64,000 bases of DNA from positions 1-64,000 of the forward strand of contig NZ_QMHP01000014.1 in assembly GCF_003313335.1 (NCBI RefSeq), written 5' to 3'. Position 1 is the stretch's first letter, and the number at the start of each line of letters is the position of its first letter. The notes below the pieces were generated by a model. The model did no database searches and was not told the origin of the DNA. It was given only the letters and a program-made list of their open reading frames with translations. This document shows positions 7,955 to 16,838 of the stretch, in pieces. The translations under genes and the position numbers were made by a program. This DNA is from Pedobacter zeaxanthinifaciens. GTDB lineage: Bacteria; Bacteroidota; Bacteroidia; Sphingobacteriales; Sphingobacteriaceae.

Positions 7955-8566
7955 ATGACCTTATTCACCGATATTCAAGACGCTTCAAAAAACTTACTGC
8001 CTAAAAACGGCATTGTGAATTACTATGGGAAAATTTTAGACCATCAATCAGCGGATTTTTATTACCAAAAGCTTTTGGACGAAATTGCTTGGGAGAACGA
8101 TCAGGCAGTGATTTTTGGCAAATTGATTGTAACCAAACGTAAGGTGGCGTGGTACGGCGAAAAGCCCTTTCAATACACCTATTCCAACATCACTAAAACT
8201 GCACTACCTTGGACTGATGAACTACTGGCTTTAAAGGAGAAAATAGAAAAACTTTCAGGCGAAACTTTTAACTCATGCTTACTGAACTTATACCACAATG
8301 GCAATGAGGGCATGGCTTGGCACAGCGATGGCGAAAAAGATTTAAAAAAGGATGGCGCTATTGCTTCTTTAAGCTTTGGGGCCGAAAGAAAATTTGCTTT
8401 TAAGCACAAAGAAGATAAAACAACCGTTTCGCTTTTGTTGGAACATGGTAGTTTACTGATCATGAAAGGCACTACACAAACGCATTGGCTTCATAGGCTT
8501 CCGTCTACCAAATTGGTAAGCAAACCTAGGATCAATTTGACATTTAGAACTATTGTGGCAAGTTAA
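7955..8566 (+). CDS. alkB: AlkB-like 2-oxoglutarate/Fe(II) dioxygenase
   Basis: Oxidative demethylase expected to repair 1-methyladenine and 3-methylcytosine in DNA. The 203-residue length and order match the short AlkB/ALKBH2-3-like branch. HSD (in GMAWHSDGE) supplies the first His and Asp iron ligands, THWLHRLP the distal His, and KPRINLTFRT the 2-oxoglutarate-binding Arg residues. The ATG follows the phrase repeat by 4 nt. Together with the Ada-like gene upstream it forms an alkylation-repair pair; whether transcription still passes through the inserted unit is unknown. Confidence 0.9.
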   Translation: MTLFTDIQDASKNLLPKNGIVNYYGKILDHQSADFYYQKLLDEIAWENDQAVIFGKLIVTKRKVAWYGEKPFQYTYSNITKTALPWTDELLALKEKIEKLSGETFNSCLLNLYHNGNEGMAWHSDGEKDLKKDGAIASLSFGAERKFAFKHKEDKTTVSLLLEHGSLLIMKGTTQTHWLHRLPSTKLVSKPRINLTFRTIVAS

Positions 8567-8649
8567 TTCCTATACAGATTCGCCTTTGTAAAATCCAAAA
8601 CACGCAAAATAGGCATTAAAATAAGTTGATACTCGAAAAACTGATCTAT

Positions 8650-9960
8650 TTATCCATGCTTTTTTTGCTTGTTCATCCTAGCTTTTTCGCCGCTACTGTA
8701 GTTAGTCGTTTTTGCATTGCTTTCTTTTTTAGGCTGAAAAGCAGCATTTCTAAACGCTTCCTCTTCGGCTTGCTGCCGCTCTAATTCCTTTGCATTTTTA
8801 GTTTTAACCTTCGCCGTTTTGCTGGTATCTTCTACAAGCAAATCATCAGGCAAGTCAGCTTCCTCCATCTTCTGCCCTGTCGCTTGCTCTATCTTTCTTA
8901 ATTCCGAAAGCTCCAAATCAGCGATAAAATTAAGTGCTACGAAATCTACATCCTCTTTCTTAAGCACTCGGTTAATGTACAACATCCTATCTTCCGGCAG
9001 CTCAAAGTGAAAAACAAAAGGAATGCCGCTCAAACTTGATTCCTCAAAATTTTCATTAGCCACAATGAGCACCCTAGCCTTTTCGTTCACCTTAAAAGCC
9101 TCTAAACTTTCAAAGCCAGCTTCATCAAAAAACAGCGGTTTATGAACAAATATATCTTCGGCCTTACCGTCGAACAAATCTTTAGATAGCGTTTGTGCCG
9201 TCAATCGAGTGTTCACAAAAACCACCACTTTATCAAAAACTTCCTTATCTGACAACAACAGATTAAGCAAGTTCAGTTTGGTACGAAAATTAGGAACATG
9301 GTAAACCAGCTGAGTATAAGTTTCTACTTTTTCAGCCAATACTTCATCAACCTCAATGGTTGCAGGCATAAACATAAAATCAGCAATCATTTTCTCAAGC
9401 CTTTCATGCATTACATCTGTAAATACCAAATGTTGACATTTTTGAATACTGTTGGCCAACTCATTAACAGGCAATTGCAATCCTTGCTTTACTAAGTCTG
9501 CGGCATCATCCAACACCAACATTTGTATTTTATTGGTATTAAGTCCAAGTTTCAGGTAAATTGCCCTGGCTCTGCTTGGAATAGCCACAATAATATCTAC
9601 ACCCGATGTAAGTTCTTCAACTTGTTCGTCAATAGGTTCATCAGCGTGAATGCCTACAATTTTAAACGTGCTATTTCTGTTTAGTTGATTAAAACAAGCT
9701 ATTACTTCCAACACTTTCTCTTTGTTGGGCACTAAAATTAACGCTCTAGGAGCATCGCCTCCACCAGTTTTCAAGCGCATTAGGGTAGCCAATACGTAGG
9801 TGGTAGTTTTACCGCTTCCCTCCGGACCAATGGCAATAATGTCTTGTCCGCCTAAAATGCGTGACACGGTTTTCGACTGGATTTCCTTTGCTGATAAATG
9901 CCCCAAAGCACTCATTGCAGCTACCAAAGGTTTACTTAATTTTAATTGTTCTAACGACAC
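8650..9960 (-). CDS. DEAD/DEAH-box helicase-like protein with degenerate motifs
   Basis: 436-residue superfamily 2 protein. The N-terminal RecA domain has a recognisable Q-motif region and a good Walker A (GPEGSGKTT, about residue 41). The Walker B, normally DEAD, reads DDAAD; the SAT motif reads TDV. In the C-terminal RecA domain motif IV (VVVFVNT) is kept, but the motif V and VI arginines (HRIGRTGR in RNA helicases) are not recognisable; YINRVLKKEDVDF stands there. The tail is Lys-rich (KKESNAKTT, NKQKKHG), as in RhlE-type proteins. Start is GTG at 9960. It probably binds nucleotide and RNA, but unwinding is doubtful. It stands alone on the minus strand. Confidence 0.8.
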   Translation of the reverse strand: MSLEQLKLSKPLVAAMSALGHLSAKEIQSKTVSRILGGQDIIAIGPEGSGKTTTYVLATLMRLKTGGGDAPRALILVPNKEKVLEVIACFNQLNRNSTFKIVGIHADEPIDEQVEELTSGVDIIVAIPSRARAIYLKLGLNTNKIQMLVLDDAADLVKQGLQLPVNELANSIQKCQHLVFTDVMHERLEKMIADFMFMPATIEVDEVLAEKVETYTQLVYHVPNFRTKLNLLNLLLSDKEVFDKVVVFVNTRLTAQTLSKDLFDGKAEDIFVHKPLFFDEAGFESLEAFKVNEKARVLIVANENFEESSLSGIPFVFHFELPEDRMLYINRVLKKEDVDFVALNFIADLELSELRKIEQATGQKMEEADLPDDLLVEDTSKTAKVKTKNAKELERQQAEEEAFRNAAFQPKKESNAKTTNYSSGEKARMNKQKKHG

Positions 9961-10124
9961 CTTGTATTGATTATATGAACTGCAAATTTACAGAAATAAA
10001 AAAGAATGGGCTAAAACCATTATTTTTAAATTTTTTGTAGCGTTTTTAACGAAGCTATCGTATTAAGTTTCAAATGCCGATAGCTAGAGAACAGTTTAAC
10101 GTTATTGAATTGAAAAGATAACGT

Positions 10125-10673
10125 ATGTCAGATAACGAGAGCTTAAGTAAGCTCATTAATGCTTGTAAAAAAGGCGATTTGCGTCAACAGGAGCTACTGT
10201 ACAAACAGTTCTATGGCTATGCTTTGGGCGTTTGCATCCGTTACCTTAACAACAAAGATGACGCGTTAGAAGCAGCCAATGATAGCTTTATTAAAGTTTT
10301 TAAGTCGATTGCAAGCTTTGACGAAGAGAATAACTTTAAACCTTGGTTTAGGCGCATTCTAATTAACACTTCGCTTGACTACCGCAGAAAAGCGATGCGA
10401 TTTAGTGAAGCACTAGAATTAACCGACACCGTAGCTCAAACAACCCATAGTTGTGCCATCGATAAACTTAGCGCTCAGGATATTTTATCGCTTATGAAAC
10501 ACTTGAACGACATGCAGCGAGCAGTTTTTAACCTTTACGAAATTGACGGCTACTCTCATAAAGAAATAGGAAATATGCTTAACATCCCTGAAAGCTCATC
10601 AAGAACTTATTTAACTAGGGCCAAACAAGCATTACAACAATTATTAACCGCCCACTCCATTTATAGCAAATAG
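10125..10673 (+). CDS. ECF-type RNA polymerase sigma factor
   Basis: 182-residue sigma-70 family protein with only regions 2 and 4. Region 2 spans about 20-90 (LLYKQFYGYALGVCIRYL, then NDSFIKVFKSI and PWFRRILINTSLDYRRK). Region 4 spans about 125-178 (LNDMQRAVFNLYEIDGYSHK, then EIGNMLNIPESSSRTYLTR). It begins an operon: the next gene starts 2 nt after its stop and encodes a membrane protein likely to control it, followed by an overlapping lipoprotein gene. The regulon is not visible. Bacteroidota carry many such sigma factors, with varied signals. Confidence 0.93.
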   Translation: MSDNESLSKLINACKKGDLRQQELLYKQFYGYALGVCIRYLNNKDDALEAANDSFIKVFKSIASFDEENNFKPWFRRILINTSLDYRRKAMRFSEALELTDTVAQTTHSCAIDKLSAQDILSLMKHLNDMQRAVFNLYEIDGYSHKEIGNMLNIPESSSRTYLTRAKQALQQLLTAHSIYSK

Positions 10674-10675
10674 AT

Positions 10676-12040
10676 ATGAAAACGAGTGAAGAAGAATTGA
10701 TACAACAAGTTAAATCCGTTTTTGAGGATTATAACGATGGCTTTGCCGACCATGGTTGGGCTGAGCTACGCAAAAAGTATCCTGAAAAAGAAAGTAAGCG
10801 ACTCCCAATTTGGTGGCTTACAGGTGCGGCCGCTGCATTACTTATTGTGGTAGGATTGTACTTTAACGATACCTTTGAAAAACAACACATTAAATTGAAA
10901 GTGCATCAGGTTAAAGATCAAACGAAGAAAGATGCTGATGTGGTAAAACCTCAGCAAGAGGAAGCTTATGCCGAGTTAAAGCCAAACAAAAACAGCAACA
11001 CAACTTCAAATCGTGGCATTGCTGGTTCAGGAAATAACACAGCTGGCATTAAAAACAGTAACACTACAGAGGCTGATATTGCTAAAAATTCAGCGTCGAA
11101 AAATATTGAAGTATTGCCCGCAACAGTAACTAAGGATGCTGCAGCTCAACATAAAGATCCGGTATCAGCAGTTAAAGCTACCAATGAACAAACTAGCCTT
11201 TTAGCTATCAATTCAACTACTCAAAATCCAGTTGTAGCCCAAAAAAGCGAAATAACAGCCACAGCCGACACTAAAGAAATCATCCCATCACCTGAAAAAA
11301 AATCAACTGAAGAATTTTTAAAGGAACAGAGTAAGTTACTTGCGAAAAGCGAAAAGAAAGTAGAAAAGAAAAATCAATCGAAAACTACATTTGATGTTTT
11401 TACCGGTACTTTTTTCAATTACCATGATAATAATGATGCTAAGCTAAGTGCCGGATTAGGGTTAAATGCGAATATCAAAGTTGCTAAAAATGTGGTGTTG
11501 AGTATAGGTGCAGGAGTTAGTCAAAATAAAGTGGGTTATGAGAACAAAGTTCCTGTTGAAGTAACACAATCCATGTTTGCTGCTAGGGATAATGCGTTGA
11601 GCTTGGCGCCAACCAATGCCACTTATTCGGCCACAGCAACTAATGATGTAAGCTTCAATGGCAGATTATTGAGTATTGATTTACCTTTGGCATTCAAATT
11701 TTTCCCCACCAAAAAACAGGATTTTTACATTTCCACGGGTATCAATTCAAGCACCTATCTATCGCAAAAATACACCTATAATTACAACGTAAGCAACTTT
11801 GGCGTACAAAACGGAGCGGCGCAAGCGCAACAACAAACTGAAGAAAGCAACTTAGGTGGATTCGATTTTGCAAATAATGCGATCATTGCAGTAGGTTTCA
11901 ACCAAAACCTAGGTAAAAACATCCTGATTTTTGAACCCTATTATAAACCTGCATTAAATACGATGGGCAATAAAAACCTTCGAATAAGCTCGGCGGGAAT
12001 CAATTTGAAGTTTAACTTTAACGGAAATACAAAGAAATGA
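10676..12040 (+). CDS. Trans-envelope sigma-factor partner: cytoplasmic head, one TM helix, C-terminal beta-barrel-like domain
   Basis: 454 residues with unusual topology. Residues 1-42 are charged and probably cytoplasmic, where an anti-sigma segment would sit. One transmembrane helix follows at about 45-63 (WWLTGAAAALLIVVGLYF). Residues 70-235 form a long low-complexity linker rich in Lys, Ala, Thr and Asn. From about 240 to the end, alternating strands (FDVFTGTFFNYHDN, LLSIDLPLAFKFFPTKKQDF, the final AGINLKFNF) look like a PorT/OmpW-type outer-membrane barrel. There is no cleavable signal peptide. Position directly after the sigma gene suggests it regulates the sigma factor; that is inference. 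It overlaps the next gene by 4 nt. Confidence 0.8.
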   Translation: MKTSEEELIQQVKSVFEDYNDGFADHGWAELRKKYPEKESKRLPIWWLTGAAAALLIVVGLYFNDTFEKQHIKLKVHQVKDQTKKDADVVKPQQEEAYAELKPNKNSNTTSNRGIAGSGNNTAGIKNSNTTEADIAKNSASKNIEVLPATVTKDAAAQHKDPVSAVKATNEQTSLLAINSTTQNPVVAQKSEITATADTKEIIPSPEKKSTEEFLKEQSKLLAKSEKKVEKKNQSKTTFDVFTGTFFNYHDNNDAKLSAGLGLNANIKVAKNVVLSIGAGVSQNKVGYENKVPVEVTQSMFAARDNALSLAPTNATYSATATNDVSFNGRLLSIDLPLAFKFFPTKKQDFYISTGINSSTYLSQKYTYNYNVSNFGVQNGAAQAQQQTEESNLGGFDFANNAIIAVGFNQNLGKNILIFEPYYKPALNTMGNKNLRISSAGINLKFNFNGNTKK

Positions 12041-12450
12041 AACAACTGATTTATTTAATATGCGTTATTGGAACGTTAACTGCAACATCATGCAAAAAAG
12101 ACGATCCGTATAACATTTCAGGTGATTACCAATTGACGGAGGCAGCTACCATCACGGTTTCAAGACATAAGATGCCGGTCAAAATAGGCGTTTCCAATAT
12201 TGCAAGTACGCTATGTCCGCCTAATGCACTTTGTATTGCGCAAGGTTTTGGCTCCGCTGACGTGGCCTTTAAAACTAACGATGGACAAACAACCGTTAAA
12301 GTTTGCAGTGGAATGTGCACCACAATACCAACCAAAGAAAAAGTAAATTTAAACGGCGTTAACTATGAAGTTACATTAACCGATGTCAAGCCAATTGGTT
12401 CAACCAATAAGTTTTCCGTCCTTATTTCGCTGAAAAAGCTATCCAATTAA
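12037..12450 (+). CDS. Hypothetical lipoprotein in the sigma-factor operon
   Basis: 137-residue predicted lipoprotein: hydrophobic N-terminus with Cys19 in the lipobox (TATSCKKDD). The mature part looks like a small beta-rich domain. It contains two Cys pairs (LCPPNALC and VCSGMC) that could form disulphides in the periplasm. No known domain was recognised. The ATG overlaps the stop of the upstream barrel protein (ATGA), so it is very likely translated in the same operon and may take part in the same envelope-sensing function. Confidence 0.8.
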   Translation: MKQLIYLICVIGTLTATSCKKDDPYNISGDYQLTEAATITVSRHKMPVKIGVSNIASTLCPPNALCIAQGFGSADVAFKTNDGQTTVKVCSGMCTTIPTKEKVNLNGVNYEVTLTDVKPIGSTNKFSVLISLKKLSN

Positions 12451-12627
12451 AGCACTATTTAACCGTTTTAAGCGGATTTAAATGCCCACATAACGTATTG
12501 TTTATAACTCAAATACCTTTATAAATAGCTCAGATAAACATTTGTAGAAAACATTAGCATAATTTTTCCGTTACAACTAATAGCTATTTAAAGGTAGTCA
12601 AAGTTTTAACACCAGAAATTCAAACTG

Positions 12628-12921
12628 ATGAGAAAGTTATTTTTCCTTTTTTTAACGTCTTCCATTATATTTTTATCTTCATGCTCTAAGGACTTTTTAC
12701 AAGTGAATGCTATAGTTGAAAAAAACTGCACCGGTTCGTACTTGAAAATAGAGAACAAGTACTATTACGTTTGTAATCAATCCATAATTTCATCATATAC
12801 AAGCGGACAAGCAATTAGTGTTTCTTACGAAGTGTTAGAGGGCTGTGCAGGCATGACAACCCCTGATTGCTATTTGAACTTCAATTACGAAAGCATCATC
12901 GAAATCAAGGAAATTATTTAG
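12628..12921 (+). CDS. Small hypothetical lipoprotein
   Basis: 97-residue protein with a clear lipoprotein signal (LFFLFLTSSIIFLSSC, Cys19). The mature part is short, has four further cysteines (NCTG, YVCNQ, EGCAG, PDCY) and Tyr-rich strands, suggesting a compact disulphide-bonded domain. No family recognised. It is separated from the sigma-factor operon by 177 bp that holds no obvious terminator, so cotranscription is possible but unproven. Confidence 0.7.
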   Translation: MRKLFFLFLTSSIIFLSSCSKDFLQVNAIVEKNCTGSYLKIENKYYYVCNQSIISSYTSGQAISVSYEVLEGCAGMTTPDCYLNFNYESIIEIKEII

Positions 12922-13025
12922 TGGGGCAAGCTTAATTAGCTTCGAAATCCAAAATTTTTGATACAAAAAGCTAATTTCATTTAGTATATGTAAGTTTATA
13001 TCATCTTTAAACTTATCAACTGAAA

Positions 13026-15449
13026 ATGAAAAAAGTTATACTCAATCTATTGCTAGTAGGTTTTGGAGGATATGCGTTTGCGCAGGATGCGGTTACGTAC
13101 CAAACTCCACCGAAAATAATGGCAGATTTATTATTGGCTAAACCTACTCCGGGGGTAAGCATAGATAGCAAAGCAGAATGGATGCTGTTCAGCGATCGTA
13201 ATCCGTACCCTTCTATTGAGGAATTGGCCATGCCCGAATATAAAATTGCTGGGATGCGTATTAATCCCAACAACTACTCGCCAAGCCGACAAACCTATGT
13301 GAATAACTTCAGTTTAAAAAACATTAAAACAGGCAAAACTAGCGCAATAACTGGCTTACCAGCGGTATTGTATGCTGGCAACATGCGTTGGAACCCTAGC
13401 GAAACTAAAATTGCCTTTACCCAAACTACTCAGGATAGGGTTGATTTATATGTAATTGATGTTGCTACCGCCAAAGCCACTAAAGTAAACAAACAACCTT
13501 TAAACGCCATTTTAGGTAGTGGATTAATGTGGGTAGATGATCAAACTTTGATTTACCAAGTGGCTACAAAACCAGCTTCGGCAGCTCCAAAACGCCCACT
13601 TGCTCCTAAAGGTCCAACTGTACAGGAAAATTTAGGTAAAGTTGCGCCAAGTGCTACCATTCAAGATTTGATCAAATCGCCGTATGATGAGCAACTTTTT
13701 GAGTTTTATGCAACTTCACAGTTGGTACAAAATAAAGGTGGCGTAGAAACTCCAATTGGTGGCCCTGCCATTTATAGCAGCGTAAGTTTATCTCCTGATA
13801 AAAATTACATGATGGTACGTACCATCAAGAAACCATTTTCTTACTTAGTGGCAGCCTACGGTTTTCCATCAACGGTAAAAATTATTGACAGAGCCGGAAA
13901 AACTGTTAAAGTTTTGGCTGAACTTCCTTCTACAGAGGTGCGCCCATCTGGTTATGATAACGTACAAAATGTACCCCGTAGCTTTGATTGGAGAGATGAC
14001 GAAGCAGCGACTATTGTTTGGGCAAAGCCATTAGATAGTGGATTGATCAAGAAAAACGTGGAATTCCACGATGCAGTTTACGAACTAAAAGCTCCTTTCA
14101 CTGGTGCTGAAAAAGAGCTTTTAAAAACAACAAATCGTTTTGCCGGCATCAGCTGGGGCAATGCCAATTTAGCATTGGTGAGAGAAATGTCCAGGATTAA
14201 GCAAACCAGTAAAGTAAGTAAACTCAACCCAAGCACTGGTGCTATGGAAATGCTTTACGAGCTGAATACTACCGATGCTTACAACAATCCGGGCACTCCC
14301 GTTACAGAAAAAAACAAATTCGGTCGCCAAGTAATTTTAACTACAGATAACGGTACTAAATTATTATTGAACAACACTACTGGCGCTTCTCCAAAGGGCG
14401 ATTTGCCATTTATTGCGAAGTTTGATTTAAACACCAAAAAGAATGAAATTTTATGGCGTTGTCCTGAAGGAACTTTTGAAGTAGTAACCGATGTTTTGGA
14501 TCCTCAAAAATTGGTGCTTCTAACGCGTAGAGAAAGTAAAACGGAGGTGCCGAATTACTTCGTTAAAAATTTAGTGCTACGCATAGCCGATAGACAAATT
14601 ACCAACTTCGCCAATCCGTACACTGCTTTAGATGGTGTTACTAAACAGAAAATCACCTATAAACGTGCCGATGGAATTGATTTGACAGGAGACCTGTATC
14701 TGCCAAAAGGCTATAATAAAGATAAAGACGGACCACTTCCTACTTTAATTTGGGCTTATCCACGAGAATTTAACTCAGCAAGTGATGCCGCTCAAATTAG
14801 AGGGTCAGAAAATAAGTTCATCACCATTAGCTCAGGTGGACCAGTATTTTATGTAACGCAAGGTTATGCCGTTTTAGATAATGCCGAAATGCCAATTGTA
14901 GCTAAGGAAGGTAAACGCCCTAACGATTCTTTTGTAGAGCAATTAAAGTTAAACGCAGAAGCGGCAATTAATAAGCTTAGTGAAATGGGCGTTGGCGATA
15001 AAAACCGAATGGCCGTTGGTGGCCACAGCTACGGTGCTTTTATGACGGCAAATTTACTGGCGCACACCAATTTATTTAAAGCTGGAATTGCTCGCAGCGG
15101 CGCTTACAATAGAACGCTTACTCCTTTTGGCTTTCAAAATGAAGACCGTACCTACTGGCAGGCACCTCAACTTTATTATGAGATGAGCCCGTTCAGCTAC
15201 GCAGATAAAATTAAGACACCTATTTTATTGATCCACGGTGAAATGGACGACAACCAAGGTACCTTCCCAATCAACAGCGAACGCTTATTTAACGCCATTA
15301 AAGGCCACGGAGGTACTACACGTTTTGTTTATTTACCTTATGAGGCGCATGGTTACCGTGCAAAAGAAAACATTTTACACATGCTTTGGGAAACCAATAA
15401 ATGGCTAGATACTTACGTAAAAAACGCCAAACCTATGGCAAGTAAGTAA
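13026..15449 (+). CDS. S9 family peptidase, prolyl-oligopeptidase-like
   Basis: 807-residue exported serine peptidase. Signal peptide at 1-20 (ends YAFAQ). An N-terminal propeller-like region covers about 40-520 and includes a Pro/Ala-rich insert near 185-200. The alpha/beta-hydrolase domain contains the triad Ser668 (GGHSYG), Asp741 (HGEMDDN) and His775 (EAHGYR). The AHGY ending and the propeller sequence resemble the glutamyl-endopeptidase-like S9 branch rather than DPP-IV. Likely periplasmic peptide degradation. A strong terminator follows 15 nt after the stop, so it is the last gene of its transcript. Confidence 0.92.
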   Translation: MKKVILNLLLVGFGGYAFAQDAVTYQTPPKIMADLLLAKPTPGVSIDSKAEWMLFSDRNPYPSIEELAMPEYKIAGMRINPNNYSPSRQTYVNNFSLKNIKTGKTSAITGLPAVLYAGNMRWNPSETKIAFTQTTQDRVDLYVIDVATAKATKVNKQPLNAILGSGLMWVDDQTLIYQVATKPASAAPKRPLAPKGPTVQENLGKVAPSATIQDLIKSPYDEQLFEFYATSQLVQNKGGVETPIGGPAIYSSVSLSPDKNYMMVRTIKKPFSYLVAAYGFPSTVKIIDRAGKTVKVLAELPSTEVRPSGYDNVQNVPRSFDWRDDEAATIVWAKPLDSGLIKKNVEFHDAVYELKAPFTGAEKELLKTTNRFAGISWGNANLALVREMSRIKQTSKVSKLNPSTGAMEMLYELNTTDAYNNPGTPVTEKNKFGRQVILTTDNGTKLLLNNTTGASPKGDLPFIAKFDLNTKKNEILWRCPEGTFEVVTDVLDPQKLVLLTRRESKTEVPNYFVKNLVLRIADRQITNFANPYTALDGVTKQKITYKRADGIDLTGDLYLPKGYNKDKDGPLPTLIWAYPREFNSASDAAQIRGSENKFITISSGGPVFYVTQGYAVLDNAEMPIVAKEGKRPNDSFVEQLKLNAEAAINKLSEMGVGDKNRMAVGGHSYGAFMTANLLAHTNLFKAGIARSGAYNRTLTPFGFQNEDRTYWQAPQLYYEMSPFSYADKIKTPILLIHGEMDDNQGTFPINSERLFNAIKGHGGTTRFVYLPYEAHGYRAKENILHMLWETNKWLDTYVKNAKPMASK

Positions 15450-15463
15450 TCAATAACTAATAG

Positions 15464-15492
15464 AAAGGGCAATGGAAACGTTGCCCTTTTTT
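15464..15492 (+). terminator. Intrinsic terminator after the S9 peptidase
   Basis: Perfect 9-bp stem AAAGGGCAA/TTGCCCTTT with an 8-nt loop and a T run. It overlaps a spurious upstream in-frame ATG of the next gene, showing that the real start of the ThuA-like gene must lie downstream. Confidence 0.9.
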
Positions 15493-15510
15493 AAAATCAC
15501 AACTTTCACC

Positions 15511-16335
15511 ATGTGTAAAAAACATACCATCTCCCTCCTATTAATTTGTTTAGCATTTTATGCTCAGGCGCAGAAAAGCAAATTTAGTGTGATTGCATTT
15601 TTTACAGGAAAAAATGACATGGCACACGTTTCTTTTGTGAAGGAAGCTAACCAATGGTTTCCAAAAATGGCCGAAAAATACCATTTCACTTATGATACAA
15701 CGAGTAACTGGAGCAATTTAAACGCAACCTATTTAGCCAAATACCAAGTGGTTTTGTTTTTAGATACCCGACCAGAAAAACCAGAACAGCGCAGCGCTTT
15801 TGAAAATTACATGAAAAGTGGTGGTGCTTGGATGGGATTTCATTTTTCGGCTTTTGCGCTAAGTCCTTCATCATTTCCGCAAAATTGGGATTGGTACCAC
15901 AATGAGTTTTTAGGTTCAGGGCAATACGGCAGCAATACCTGGCGACCAACATCCGCGGTGTTAAAAGTAAATGGAAAACATCCAGTAACTAACAAACTTC
16001 CTAAAACCTTTAAATCACAACCTAACGAATGGTACAGATGGGAAAAAGATCTACGCAAAAATCCGGATATCGCTATCCTGTTAAGCATAGATAGTACAAG
16101 TTTCCCTCTTGGAACGGGACCAAAAGCCCACGAAATTTGGAATAGTGGATTTTATCCTGTGGTTTGGAGCAACAAAAACTATAAAATGGTTTACGTTAAC
16201 ATGGGGCATAATGATATGGACTATGAACACAAATATGGTAAAGATGTGAAATCGCTTTCCCAAACCTTTGAAAACGATATCCAAAATCAAATGATCATTA
16301 ACGCTTTGTTGTGGCTGGGTAAAGCTAAAAAATAA
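15511..16335 (+). CDS. ThuA-like domain protein, secreted
   Basis: About 274 residues. The start at 15511 is preferred because it gives a clean signal peptide (ISLLLICLAFYAQAQ) and because the upstream in-frame ATG at 15472 lies inside the terminator hairpin. The mature protein is a ThuA-like class I glutamine-amidotransferase-like fold: VIAFFTGKNDMAH, YQVVLFLDTRPEKPEQR, YMKSGGAWMGFHFSAF and the late VVWSNKNYKMVYVNMGH. ThuA proteins relate to trehalose and other sugar utilisation in rhizobia, and many Bacteroidota members are secreted sugar-associated proteins. The exact reaction is unknown. Confidence 0.85.
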   Translation: MCKKHTISLLLICLAFYAQAQKSKFSVIAFFTGKNDMAHVSFVKEANQWFPKMAEKYHFTYDTTSNWSNLNATYLAKYQVVLFLDTRPEKPEQRSAFENYMKSGGAWMGFHFSAFALSPSSFPQNWDWYHNEFLGSGQYGSNTWRPTSAVLKVNGKHPVTNKLPKTFKSQPNEWYRWEKDLRKNPDIAILLSIDSTSFPLGTGPKAHEIWNSGFYPVVWSNKNYKMVYVNMGHNDMDYEHKYGKDVKSLSQTFENDIQNQMIINALLWLGKAKK

Positions 16336-16373
16336 CTCGCCCTGAAAGCATTAAGAAAAGTATATTTGCACCC

Positions 16374-16835
16374 ATGGACAAAATATTTGAAGTAATAAGA
16401 GCTAATCGCAAGGCATTGTTGAGCTTGGTTGAAAATTTAACTACCGAGCAAATGAACAAAATCCCTACGGGTTTTAGCAATAATTTAGCATGGCAAATTG
16501 GTCATTTAGTAGTGAGCCAACAAGTGCTGTGCTATAAACTTTCTAATAATGACTTTGTAATCGATCCTAGCTTAATCGACAAATATAGAAATGGTTCTAA
16601 ACCTGAAAGCTTCATCGGTAGTGAAGAAATTGCTCAAATCAAGGAATATCTACTAAGTACCATTGACCAACTGGAGCAAGATTTAGCGGAACAAAAATTT
16701 AACAACTACACCCCTTACACCATCAGTACCTACAAAGGTTATCGACTAGAAAAAATTGAGGATGCTATAAAGTTCATTGTTTCTCACGATGGCTTGCATT
16801 ATGGCTGTAGTTTAATGATGAAAAAATTCGTTTAA
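16374..16835 (+). CDS. DinB family protein
   Basis: 153-residue DinB-like four-helix protein. Metal-ligand histidines appear where the family expects them: His49 in LAWQIGHLVVSQQ, and the C-terminal pair in FIVSHDGLHYGC. Family members include bacillithiol/mycothiol-dependent transferases and DNA-damage-inducible proteins of unknown function; the specific role is open. It ends 3 nt before the TruA start codon, so the two genes are probably cotranscribed. Confidence 0.85.
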   Translation: MDKIFEVIRANRKALLSLVENLTTEQMNKIPTGFSNNLAWQIGHLVVSQQVLCYKLSNNDFVIDPSLIDKYRNGSKPESFIGSEEIAQIKEYLLSTIDQLEQDLAEQKFNNYTPYTISTYKGYRLEKIEDAIKFIVSHDGLHYGCSLMMKKFV

Positions 16836-16838
16836 ACA

